NCBI RefSeq assembly: GCF_003071065.1
Contig: NZ_QCXX01000005.1
Coordinates: forward strand, 310,001-374,000
From: Sphingobacterium athyrii
GTDB lineage: Bacteria; Bacteroidota; Bacteroidia; Sphingobacteriales; Sphingobacteriaceae
Reading direction: 5' to 3'
Length of the DNA stretch: 64,000 bases
The translations under genes and the position numbers were made by a program. Shown here piece after piece: positions 36,521 through 44,873 of the stretch (positions within the stretch are counted from its first letter, which is position 1; every line of letters starts with the position of its first letter). The notes beneath the pieces are model-generated. The model did no database searches. It was not told the origin of the DNA and saw nothing but the letters and a program-made list of their open reading frames with translations.

Positions 36521-37363
36521 TTAAAAGTCTTTATCCTTTGGGGTAAAGGCTTTTTTTACGACCCTAAATCCAAGATTGCTGAAGGACGCGTTCGGGCTGA
36601 CAGAACCGATATAAACCGTATTGAAGGCCGAACAGCTCCTTTTGCTGCACCACCATGAGCCACCTCTTGCATGAGCCACAGCGCGCTCCCCATCCCTATT
36701 TAGTTTGCCCGAACAGAATTCAAATACATTACCAAATACATCGTAAAGCCCCCATGGATTTGGTTTAAAAGTCCCTACCGGAGAAGTATACATATGCCCA
36801 TCCGAATAGTCTGCTTTAAGATGATCGATACCATGCCATATATTCGCGTATTGCCCTATATTTTCTTTATTCACCCCTTCAAAATAGCGACCGTCATCAC
36901 CTGCTCGCGCAGCGACTTCCCACTCCTCCAAAGTAGGTAATCTGCAATCCGCCCAAGCACAATAGGCCAATACATCTTTAAAAGATAGACAGGTAACGGG
37001 ATGATCCATTTTGTCCTGTATACCGCCACGGTTGATGCCATTCGGAAAACGCCAATAAGCGGTGCTGTCCTGCAGCCACCTGAACTCCGCAAGCCCCGGC
37101 TCAAATACCATGGCATTATGATAGCGTTCGGCCAAAGTCCGGTAATTCGTCACCTGTACAAATTTTTCAAATTCGGCATTGGTCAGTTCGTATTGAGCAA
37201 TCCAAAAAGGTTCAATTTGTACTGTTCTTTTCGGATTATCCAGACTCATCGTGTCCCCCACTTGATAATCCCCCCCGGGGATTAAAACATATCCCTTCTC
37301 CTGCCCTACTAATGATATATAGCTCAAAAGAAACAAGATCAATATGGATAATGCTTTCCTCAC
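36521..37363 (-). CDS. Exported formylglycine-generating-enzyme family protein
   Basis: A 280-residue SUMF1/FGE-sulfatase-fold protein with a signal peptide (MRKALSILILFLLSYISLVG) on a GTG start. The fold is seen in VLIPGGDYQVGDTM, RLPTLEEWEVAARAG, NPWGLYDVFGNVFEFC and LGFRVVK. The two catalytic cysteines of bona fide FGEs appear to be kept, as C239 and C244 in RGGSWWCSKRSCSAF, so oxidation of a sulfatase cysteine is plausible. No sulfatase is adjacent. Many family members lack both cysteines and bind other ligands, so this is notable. Confidence 0.85.
   Translation of the reverse strand: MRKALSILILFLLSYISLVGQEKGYVLIPGGDYQVGDTMSLDNPKRTVQIEPFWIAQYELTNAEFEKFVQVTNYRTLAERYHNAMVFEPGLAEFRWLQDSTAYWRFPNGINRGGIQDKMDHPVTCLSFKDVLAYCAWADCRLPTLEEWEVAARAGDDGRYFEGVNKENIGQYANIWHGIDHLKADYSDGHMYTSPVGTFKPNPWGLYDVFGNVFEFCSGKLNRDGERAVAHARGGSWWCSKRSCSAFNTVYIGSVSPNASFSNLGFRVVKKAFTPKDKDF
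36525..36556 (+). terminator. Terminator of the kdu operon within the end of the FGE gene
   Basis: CTTTATCC-TTTG-GGGTAAAG with one wobble, followed by GC and a run of seven T on the plus strand. It overlaps the last codons of the convergent FGE-like gene. Confidence 0.5.
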
Positions 37364-37396
37364 TGATTTTGACGTTTTTTATAGCAGACCCCTAAT

Positions 37397-38152
37397 TTAT
37401 CTACCTTTTTTCTCATTGTAATATCCCATTGCTCTACGATATATTAACGCTTCATTCTCCTTATTATAATCTAAATAGGAGTAGTAATTACTCGTCTCTC
37501 CATATAGCTTTTTGAAGGATGTGGACTTCATAAATTCGCTATACTCGCCACGTTTCATTAGTAACAGCAACAAAGTCAACGCATCCTTATCTTTCGGGGT
37601 TTTCTTTGCATATTCAATGATAAATGGAATCATTTGCCAGCCATTGATCTGTTCGATCGCCTCTTTATAATTCACGCCCATTCGTTTGCTTCTCAAAACA
37701 GATTCCTGGATCAGTTTCATGACCGAATCCCTGTTTTCCTCCAGAAAATCAGTCTGTCTTTCTGACCACCAGGCTTCATTGAACCCACCTAATAACTTAC
37801 CGAATATCTTCTTATCTATAGCCTTCTGATTTTCTGGTATATCGCAATTCTGGGCATATACCTCAGCATGAATCATGGTATACGTAAATTTTTCACGTAA
37901 AGTTAAATTCTTAAAATCCGTCGCTGAGAGTGCCAGTAACCCAGTATCTGAACCGTCATTATCTTCCACCGGTGCCAACTTGGCGATCATTGCTTTCACC
38001 TTTGCCAAACCATATGGAGGTATTGTCATCTTTGTTCTGAATTCAATGGCAGCGGGGTCCATGATATAATCACTTCCCGTCTCATCTCCTGTCTGTGCAA
38101 AGCCACAGGTCCAATGGCTTAGGCAGATAAATAATAAAATTAAACTCCTCAT
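37397..38152 (-). CDS. Uncharacterised secreted protein
   Basis: A 251-residue exported protein; the signal peptide is MRSLILLFICLSHWTCGFAQ, with a Cys in the late region that could make it a lipoprotein. The mature part is helical, with a recurring lysine-rich pattern, and no family is recognised. It lies just upstream of the FGE-like gene on the same strand, 34 bases apart, so the two may be cotranscribed. Confidence 0.6.
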   Translation of the reverse strand: MRSLILLFICLSHWTCGFAQTGDETGSDYIMDPAAIEFRTKMTIPPYGLAKVKAMIAKLAPVEDNDGSDTGLLALSATDFKNLTLREKFTYTMIHAEVYAQNCDIPENQKAIDKKIFGKLLGGFNEAWWSERQTDFLEENRDSVMKLIQESVLRSKRMGVNYKEAIEQINGWQMIPFIIEYAKKTPKDKDALTLLLLLMKRGEYSEFMKSTSFKKLYGETSNYYSYLDYNKENEALIYRRAMGYYNEKKGR

Positions 38153-38365
38153 ATCGTATACATAATGCTATTTAAAAGTAAAGAAATTATTCTTACCAAA
38201 AACAATTCCATTTGTTAAATCCAAAACAACAGATTTTATTAAGCCTGATGTATAGCTATTCAAAATCAGGGCCTCTCCAATAAGCTTTCCAACCGCAGGA
38301 AAACAAAAAATCCCTTAATCTCTTATGAAATCCAGGGAGTAAACTCTTCTTAAGAATATGGCCTT

Positions 38366-38941
38366 TTAGGAATAAAGGCCCTTTTTGTCTATAAAATCAA
38401 TCACTTTTTGCGGTGTGAAAAACTGAATATTCTTATTTTCTTTGATTGCCTTTCGTAAAAACGTTGAAGAAAGCTCCATTAATGGCGTATCAGTCATGGT
38501 TATAGCCGGATGATCCTTTAGTTTCCCTCCGTCGTAGCCCGGCCGAGGATACACATAAATATGATAATCACGCAAAATAATCTCGGCATTCTTCCATTTT
38601 TCCAATGATTCTAAGATATCCTCCCCCATCAGAAGCACAAATTCTCTAGTTGGATATTTTTCCTTCAGATGCGTTAAGGTGTCTATGGTATAGGATGGTA
38701 CCGGCAAATGGAATTCAATATCGCTCACGCGCAAATGTTCGCAATCCTCAACTGCTAGATTGAGCATTTCCAAACGATCATAGGGATCCGCTAAAGTTGA
38801 TTTTTTCTTAAATGGATTCTGTGGAGATACCACAAACCATACTTCATCCAGCCCGGTAAAATTGGCCATGTAATTTGCTATAATCAAATGCCCGACATGC
38901 ACCGGATTAAAAGAACCAAAGAACAAACCAATCTTTTTCAT
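38366..38941 (-). CDS. nadD: Nicotinate-nucleotide adenylyltransferase NadD
   Basis: Adenylates nicotinate mononucleotide to deamido-NAD. GLFFGSFNPVHVGHLIIANY is the nucleotidyltransferase HxGH motif and SSTFLRKAIKE is the ISSTxIR equivalent; 191 residues. It follows gmk by 8 bases in a unit with yicC. Functionally linked to nadA and nadB elsewhere in the window. Confidence 0.95.
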   Translation of the reverse strand: MKKIGLFFGSFNPVHVGHLIIANYMANFTGLDEVWFVVSPQNPFKKKSTLADPYDRLEMLNLAVEDCEHLRVSDIEFHLPVPSYTIDTLTHLKEKYPTREFVLLMGEDILESLEKWKNAEIILRDYHIYVYPRPGYDGGKLKDHPAITMTDTPLMELSSTFLRKAIKENKNIQFFTPQKVIDFIDKKGLYS

Positions 38942-38949
38942 TTAGCTTT

Positions 38950-39519
38950 TTATTTATTGATGAAACCCATTACAATTTCTTCTGCTTCAGCGCAAGCTGT
39001 CGCTAGATCAAAATTATTCAAGATCACATCAAACTTATTCGCATAGGTAAGCTCCAGTTCCGCTTTGGCAAATCTTTCCTGCAACTTTTCTTCCGAATCT
39101 GTGCCACGTCCGGTAAGGCGTTCTTTCAGCACTTCTAATGAAGGTGGCTGTACAAATATAGAGATTGCCTGATCCGGAAATTTAGATTTCAGGCGTAATC
39201 CTCCGACGACATCAATATCGAAAATAACATTTTTACCCTCTTTCCAGATACGTTCGATCTCGGAACGCAACGTACCATAAAATGTACCCGAATAGACTTC
39301 TTCAAATTCGATAAACTCCTGTTTGGCAACTTTATGCAAAAATTCTTCTTTGGACATAAAGTAGTAGTCTTTTCCATCGACCTCCTGCCCCCTTGGATCG
39401 CGGGTACTCGCAGAAATAGAAAATTCTATTTTATCCCCATGTTTACTTAAAAGGTCTCTTACTATAGTTGTTTTTCCCGCTCCTGATGGTGCCGAGAAAA
39501 TAATTAATTTACCGCTCAT
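38950..39519 (-). CDS. gmk: Guanylate kinase
   Basis: Converts GMP to GDP. The P-loop IIFSAPSGAGKTT opens the 189-residue protein, followed by the GMP-binding segments STRDPRGQEVDGKDYYF and EFEEVYSGTFYGT. Located between yicC and nadD with 2 bases to yicC, in the order yicC-gmk-nadD. Confidence 0.96.
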   Translation of the reverse strand: MSGKLIIFSAPSGAGKTTIVRDLLSKHGDKIEFSISASTRDPRGQEVDGKDYYFMSKEEFLHKVAKQEFIEFEEVYSGTFYGTLRSEIERIWKEGKNVIFDIDVVGGLRLKSKFPDQAISIFVQPPSLEVLKERLTGRGTDSEEKLQERFAKAELELTYANKFDVILNNFDLATACAEAEEIVMGFINK

Positions 39520-39521
39520 CC

Positions 39522-40397
39522 TTATAATACGTTGAGCAACTGCTCTTTTATTTTTTCTAGTTCTTCTTTCATTCTAACCACGATCTGTTGTATACCGGCA
39601 TGATTAGCTTTGGATCCCAAGGTATTGATTTCACGACCCATCTCTTGGGAGATAAACCCTAATTTCTTACCATTGGAATCGGCAGAATCAAAGGCTTTCA
39701 GGAAATAATTGCAGTGGGAACGCAACCTAACTTTCTCTTCAGTGACATCTAATTTATCGATATAATAAACAAGCTCCTGTTCAAAACGATTCTGATCCAC
39801 GTTCTCTTTACCCACACTATCATTGAGAAATTGTTCTATACGCTGTCTGATCAATGGGATACGCTCAACTTCCAGACCTTCGACCTCACTCAAATAAATC
39901 AAAATCAGCTCAGCTCGCTTTTTTAGATCTTGAGCCAATACATTTCCTTCGTCCTCACGGAATGTATTGAAATGTTGGACCGCATCATAAAAAGCATCCA
40001 TCAGTACGCTTGATTCTTCATCATCAACGGTATCGTCGTTGTTGGTGACAACTTCGGGCATATTTAACGCCAATTCAAATAGATTGACATGGGTATCATT
40101 TAGCTCATTTGCGATCTGCTGCAATTGACCGTAATATTTTTTCAGTAAATCAGCGTTGATAGATGAGGCCTTGGCTGTTTGATCAGTATATTCTACGGTT
40201 ACGTTCAGATTAACTTTGCCGCGTTCAAGAAGCTTACTGCACTCTGTGCGCAAGGTCAGTTCTTTGTCCGAAACTACTTTGGGCAGACGAAGATTTAATT
40301 CAAGAAATTTTGAATTTAAGGACTTTATTTCGACACTATATTTGACTTTACCGTTCTCTTTGGAAGCCGTGCCATATCCTGTCATGGATTTTATCAT
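39522..40397 (-). CDS. YicC family endoribonuclease
   Basis: A 291-residue YicC-like protein. MIKSMTGYGTASKENG at the start, IKSLNSKFLELNLRLP near residue 30, and the C-terminal EMGREINTLGSKANHAGIQ are signatures. YicC members are reported as RNases acting on small RNAs. The ATG of MIKSMTGYG is used; the open frame upstream begins only with TTG. It is the first gene of the yicC-gmk-nadD unit. Confidence 0.92.
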   Translation of the reverse strand: MIKSMTGYGTASKENGKVKYSVEIKSLNSKFLELNLRLPKVVSDKELTLRTECSKLLERGKVNLNVTVEYTDQTAKASSINADLLKKYYGQLQQIANELNDTHVNLFELALNMPEVVTNNDDTVDDEESSVLMDAFYDAVQHFNTFREDEGNVLAQDLKKRAELILIYLSEVEGLEVERIPLIRQRIEQFLNDSVGKENVDQNRFEQELVYYIDKLDVTEEKVRLRSHCNYFLKAFDSADSNGKKLGFISQEMGREINTLGSKANHAGIQQIVVRMKEELEKIKEQLLNVL

Positions 40398-40424
40398 ATG
40401 CAAAGGTATGATTTTTCATTTTCT

Positions 40425-40997
40425 TTACCAATCATGCTTTGCAATAATAACAACGAGATAGCTTTCATAAGGTTTGGCCCCCTTACACTTAACATAACCG
40501 ATTCCAATATCATACAGCGATGCGTTCCAACGATCCATCCCTAGCAGATGCGTACGGTGATGATAACCGGGTGCTTCTTTTCCAATGATTAACGCTTTTA
40601 TCGCATCAGTCGCACTGGCGCGATTAGCAGCAATGGATTCAAAGTTATTGGCGCTCCTTTTTTTTAGCCAAGACTGATTTAACTCGTATCCGGCTTCTTC
40701 AATAAAATAATTGGGTCCATAGCCCTCCGGAGAAACATGATCAAAATAAGACCGTTTAGCCATATCCTTGGCCCGGTATTCCGCTACCTCGGCAAGCTGT
40801 TTATTCCAATTAAGCTTTGTTCGGGTAATCTTATGTAAATTAAAAAGCTTCAGTTCCTTTTTATATCGCTCTGGATTTGTTCGAATTTTATTCAACAGAT
40901 CAAAGGCTTCTTTTGCCTGATGACGATCGACTTTGACACGTTGTGCCAATGTAAGCTGCGCGACAAATAAGGTAAACGCTAAAATGAAATATTTCAT
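40425..40997 (-). CDS. CAP (SCP/PR1) domain secreted protein
   Basis: A 190-residue exported protein with signal peptide MKYFILAFTLFVAQLTLAQ. The CAP domain follows: LLNKIRTNPERYKK, KLNWNKQLAEVAEYRAKDMA, YFDHVSPEG and HHRTHLLGMDRWNASLYDIGIGY. The usual CAP His and Glu cavity residues are partly visible. The biochemical role of bacterial CAP proteins is unsettled. Single gene. Confidence 0.87.
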   Translation of the reverse strand: MKYFILAFTLFVAQLTLAQRVKVDRHQAKEAFDLLNKIRTNPERYKKELKLFNLHKITRTKLNWNKQLAEVAEYRAKDMAKRSYFDHVSPEGYGPNYFIEEAGYELNQSWLKKRSANNFESIAANRASATDAIKALIIGKEAPGYHHRTHLLGMDRWNASLYDIGIGYVKCKGAKPYESYLVVIIAKHDW

Positions 40998-41040
40998 ACC
41001 AATCTTTTAACCTTAAAAGACTGAATTTAGTATTTAACGT

Positions 41041-41688
41041 TTAATCTTTTTTTGACCTTTTAACGGCTAAAAACTGTATCAACATGGGTATTAGACTGAT
41101 AAATATGATCGCTAATACAACCCAGGAAAAGTTATTCCTGAAAAAAGGAATCTGTCCAAAAAGGTAACCCGCCAGAATAAATAAGGATACCCACACTATG
41201 CCTCCTAGTATATTATATTTACCAAAAATGCTGTATGGCATCTTGCCAATACCCGCTACAAAAGGGGCAAAGGTCCGGACAATGGGGACAAAACGCGCAT
41301 AAACAATGGTCTTAGTACCATATTTAGCATAGAAATCCTGCGTTTTTTGAAGATAGGATGGTTTAAAAATTTTTGAGTCAGGTTTAAAAACTCGGATTCC
41401 AAAATATTTGCCGATCTCATAATTAACAAAATCGCCAGAAATCGCCGCACAGATAAGAATAAATAAGAAAAGGGACAGTGAAAGATTGCTTTCCGGTCGC
41501 GCAATAATGGCACCTAAAGCGAATAAAACTGAATCTCCCGGAAGGAACGGTGTAACAACAAATCCTGTTTCAGCAAAGATAATCAAGAATAGAATGAAAT
41601 AAGTCCATCCTGCATAGGTATTGACGATCTGCAACAAGTGTTGATCAATATGCAGGATAAAATCGACCAGTTGAGAAACGACTTCCAT
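41041..41688 (-). CDS. DedA family membrane protein, first of a pair
   Basis: A 215-residue multi-helix membrane protein of the DedA (VTT) superfamily. FAETGFVVTPFLPGDSVLFALG is the family core, with a later FVPIVRTFAPFVAGIGKM motif containing the conserved arginine. DedA proteins act as lipid flippases or in membrane homeostasis in other bacteria. The ATG before EVVSQLVDF is used; the upstream extension begins with TTG. It lies 24 bases downstream of a close paralogue. Confidence 0.93.
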   Translation of the reverse strand: MEVVSQLVDFILHIDQHLLQIVNTYAGWTYFILFLIIFAETGFVVTPFLPGDSVLFALGAIIARPESNLSLSLFLFILICAAISGDFVNYEIGKYFGIRVFKPDSKIFKPSYLQKTQDFYAKYGTKTIVYARFVPIVRTFAPFVAGIGKMPYSIFGKYNILGGIVWVSLFILAGYLFGQIPFFRNNFSWVVLAIIFISLIPMLIQFLAVKRSKKD

Positions 41689-41712
41689 AGGCAATAAATT
41701 AAAAAGGGAATC

Positions 41713-42375
41713 CTATTGGATCCCCTTCTTTGTTTTTATTTTCTCTTTTACCAACTCAAATATAATAGGTAATACCGATAGGAAAATGATCAGCAGTACC
41801 ACCTTCGAAAAGTTATCTCTAATAATTGGGATATTGCCTAAAAAATAGCCCGCTAAAGTAATACCTCCTACCCATAATATTGCTCCAACAACATTGTATG
41901 TAATGAAAGTACCATAATTCATCTTTCCGATACCACCAACAAATGGTGCTAACGTGCGTACAATAGGTACAAAACGAGCAATTACAATTGTTTTACTACC
42001 ATACTTTTCATAAAAAGCGTGTGTTTTGGCAATCTGCTCATCTTTGACAACCTGTTTGCCAAAAAGCTTGAATTTGGTCAATCGCATTCCGAAATGCTTT
42101 CCGATGGAGTAGTTGAGTGAATCACCGGTTACCGCAGCAATCAATAAAATCAATATCATTAACCAGACATTCAATTCATTTGGCTGTGCGGCTAGCATTC
42201 CCGCAGCAAACAATAAGGAATCTCCGGGTAAGAAGGGCATGACAACCACTCCTGTTTCAACAAAAATGATCAGAAACAGAATAAGGTATGTCCATAACTG
42301 ATAGTCATTGACAATCTCAACCAAATGTTTATCAATATGGAGAATAAAGTCAAGAAGATGTGTAATTAGTTCCAA
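41713..42375 (-). CDS. DedA family membrane protein, second of a pair, TTG start
   Basis: A 220-residue DedA paralogue of the downstream gene (FVETGVVVMPFLPGDSLLFAAG and FVPIVRTLAPFVGGIGKM). By alignment with its neighbour (MELITHLLDFILHIDKHLVE against MEVVSQLVDFILHIDQHLLQ) the start must be the TTG at its upstream end. TTG initiation is unusual here and suggests reduced translation. The pair look like a recent-to-moderate tandem duplication. Confidence 0.9.
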   Translation of the reverse strand: MELITHLLDFILHIDKHLVEIVNDYQLWTYLILFLIIFVETGVVVMPFLPGDSLLFAAGMLAAQPNELNVWLMILILLIAAVTGDSLNYSIGKHFGMRLTKFKLFGKQVVKDEQIAKTHAFYEKYGSKTIVIARFVPIVRTLAPFVGGIGKMNYGTFITYNVVGAILWVGGITLAGYFLGNIPIIRDNFSKVVLLIIFLSVLPIIFELVKEKIKTKKGIQ

Positions 42376-42389
42376 AGCTGATCAGAAGA

Positions 42390-43511
42390 TTAAGCGTTAT
42401 TCAACATTACAGGCATAACCAGCATCAAAATATCTTCATGATCCTCTGAAGTAGCAGGAATCAACAAGCCTGCACGATTTGGCGTACTCATTTCGATAAC
42501 GACCTCTTCACTTTCAAGGTTATTTAACATCTCAACCAAAAACTTGGCATTAAAACCTATTTCCATATCATCCCCTTCAAACTGACAGGACAAACGCTCA
42601 TGTGCTTCGTTGGAGAAATCCAGATCTTCAGCCGAGATATTCAATTCACTACCTGATATCTTCAATCGTACCTGGTGTGTGGTTTTATTGGCGAAAATAA
42701 CAACCCTTCTTAATGTATTTAAGAAAAGCAATCTATCAACCGTCAGTTTGTTCGGATTGAGCTGGGGAATCACCGCAGCATAATCAGGATAGCGCTCATC
42801 GATCAAACGGCAGATCAAATTGATATTGCCAAAACTAAAAAATGCATTGGTCTGATTATACTCAATAGATACCTTTGTATCATCCGAAGGCAATGACGAT
42901 TTTAGTAAAGAAAGTGCCTTCTTAGGTAAAATAAGTGAAGCCGGTTTTTCAGCACTGATATCCGATCTGGTGTAACGTACCAGTTTATGTGCATCTGTCG
43001 AGACAAAAGTCACATTTTTCTCAGCCAATTGAACCAAAACCCCAGACATGGCTGGTCTTAATTCATCATTACTTACCGCAAAGATGGTCTTACTGATTGC
43101 TTCAGAAAGTACTGGAGCTGGCATCTGGATAATAGATCCATTGTCAATCGAAGGAATTTTAGGAAAATCATCTGCATTTTCTCCGCTCAATTTATATTTA
43201 CCATCACCTGCACTGATCTCAATAGCCAATGTATTCATGTCTACCGAAAAAGCAACAGGCTGATCGGGAAGAGTTTTTAATGTTTCTATCAAGATCTTTG
43301 AAGGCATAGCTACTCTTCCTTCTTCTTTTGCCTCAATCGGTAAAGAAGTAACCATACTTGTCTGTAGATCCGTAGCAGAAATAGTCAAGTTATTGTCTTT
43401 TATTTCAAAAAGAAAGTTTTCCAGAATTGGTAAAACAGTACTTGTACTAGATGCTCCATTGATAGCTTGTAACTGCTTTAATAAAATTGATGTTGATACA
43501 ATGAATCTCAT
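42390..43511 (-). CDS. dnaN: DNA polymerase III beta subunit (sliding clamp)
   Basis: The 373-residue clamp that tethers polymerase III to DNA. MRFIVSTSILLKQLQAINGA and the C-terminal LVMPVMLNN fit the family; three clamp domains of about 120 residues each are expected. It ends 14 bases before the DedA pair, which may be on the same transcript. It stands about 6 kb from dnaA. Confidence 0.96.
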   Translation of the reverse strand: MRFIVSTSILLKQLQAINGASSTSTVLPILENFLFEIKDNNLTISATDLQTSMVTSLPIEAKEEGRVAMPSKILIETLKTLPDQPVAFSVDMNTLAIEISAGDGKYKLSGENADDFPKIPSIDNGSIIQMPAPVLSEAISKTIFAVSNDELRPAMSGVLVQLAEKNVTFVSTDAHKLVRYTRSDISAEKPASLILPKKALSLLKSSLPSDDTKVSIEYNQTNAFFSFGNINLICRLIDERYPDYAAVIPQLNPNKLTVDRLLFLNTLRRVVIFANKTTHQVRLKISGSELNISAEDLDFSNEAHERLSCQFEGDDMEIGFNAKFLVEMLNNLESEEVVIEMSTPNRAGLLIPATSEDHEDILMLVMPVMLNNA

Positions 43512-43695
43512 TTCCTAATTACTAATTATTATGTGCAATAATACACAAATTAATCAATATTTTTCCGTTTTGTAAACGCCTTTCTTTCCACAAACACAGA
43601 TTTAGAGCACTTAATTAAGCAATTGTATTTCAATTAATAAGCACGCTTTCAAAAGTATAGAAAACAAATACGCCCTGATAAATCACAATATTTAT

Positions 43696-43703
43696 TACAT
43701 TTG
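43696..43703 (+). promoter_or_regulatory. -7 box of the holB promoter
   Basis: TACATTTG fits TAnnTTTG exactly and lies 17 bases before the holB ATG. A clear -33 TTTG is not seen. Confidence 0.45.
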
Positions 43704-43720
43704 TATAATAGCAGTAGTGT

Positions 43721-44863
43721 ATGCAGTTTAAAGATATCATTGGGCATAAAGACATCAAAGAACATCTTGTTCATACGGTTCATGAAAACCGTGTGAGCCA
43801 TGCGCAATTATTTTTAGGCCCAGAGGGTTCAGGAAGCCTTGCACTGGCCTATGCCTATGCTCAATTTTTAAACTGTGAAAATAAACACGCTACGGATAGT
43901 TGCGGCGAATGTCCATCTTGTCGAAAATATAGCAAGTTGATTCATCCGGATTTGCATATGTCTTATCCGTTTATTGCCAAACACAAAGAAGATACAGCAG
44001 CTGATTACGCTGAAAACTGGCGAAAGTCCTTTTTGACCAATCCTTACATGGGATTGGAATACTGGCGCAATCAACTGGATGCAGACAATAAGCAGGTCAA
44101 TATCAATATTGCCGAAGCACATGGTATCATCAAGAAATTGAGCCTTAAAGCATTTGAGGCTGAATATAAAGTGTTGATCATGTGGTTGCCTGAATACTTG
44201 GATACCCAAGGCAATGCCTTATTGAAATTGATTGAAGAACCGCCCGAAAAAACGTTGTTTATTCTGGTGGCTGAAAACCAGGATAAAATTTTAAACACCA
44301 TTATCTCACGGACACAGCTGGTCAAAATAAAAAAACTGGACCATGCCGAAGTCGCACAATATTTGAAAACAACGCATCACCTGTCCGATCAGGAAGCCTC
44401 CGAAATAGCTTTTATAGCAGATGGCAACTTGCAGGAAGCACTTAATCAGTTGAATACACAAACCAATAATCATTTTGGTATTTTGGTAAACTGGCTGCGA
44501 TTTATCGTATCGGATGCTGGCACAAATATGATCTCTTTAGTGGAAGAGGATTTATCCAAAATGAGCCGTGAAAATCAAAAGACCTTTCTTTTTTATGCCA
44601 TCAACATGATGCGCCAGATTATTTTGATTAAGGAAGGCCTCTCCAGTCTTGTCTTTTTACCTGCAAAAGAATTGGATTTCGTCCAAAAATTTGCAGTACA
44701 TTACACAGTAGAACAAATTGAAGCAACAATAAATCTATTTGAGGAAACGCATTATTTTGTAGAAAGAAATGCAAATCCCAAAATATTATTTTTAGATTTA
44801 TCTTTGCAGTTAACATTAATATACAAATACAAAACGTTTCCGAAAGGAACTCAATATATATAA
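43721..44863 (+). CDS. holB: DNA polymerase III delta' subunit
   Basis: A clamp-loader subunit, 380 residues. FKDIIGHKDIKEHL and the Cys-rich zinc finger (CENKHATDSCGECPSC) are typical of delta'. The nucleotide-binding loop reads GPEGSGSL, with serine in place of the usual lysine, which fits a clamp-loader subunit that does not bind ATP. ISRTQ supplies the trans-acting arginine finger. It starts divergently from dnaN and precedes ricT by about 10 bases. Confidence 0.93.
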   Translation: MQFKDIIGHKDIKEHLVHTVHENRVSHAQLFLGPEGSGSLALAYAYAQFLNCENKHATDSCGECPSCRKYSKLIHPDLHMSYPFIAKHKEDTAADYAENWRKSFLTNPYMGLEYWRNQLDADNKQVNINIAEAHGIIKKLSLKAFEAEYKVLIMWLPEYLDTQGNALLKLIEEPPEKTLFILVAENQDKILNTIISRTQLVKIKKLDHAEVAQYLKTTHHLSDQEASEIAFIADGNLQEALNQLNTQTNNHFGILVNWLRFIVSDAGTNMISLVEEDLSKMSRENQKTFLFYAINMMRQIILIKEGLSSLVFLPAKELDFVQKFAVHYTVEQIEATINLFEETHYFVERNANPKILFLDLSLQLTLIYKYKTFPKGTQYI

Positions 44864-44873
44864 ATAGAAAACT

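Noticed and set aside
38359..38380. GGCCTTT/AAAGGCC hairpin at the end of nadD as terminator
   Set aside because: On the nadD strand no T-run follows; the T-run is on the opposite strand, where no gene ends.
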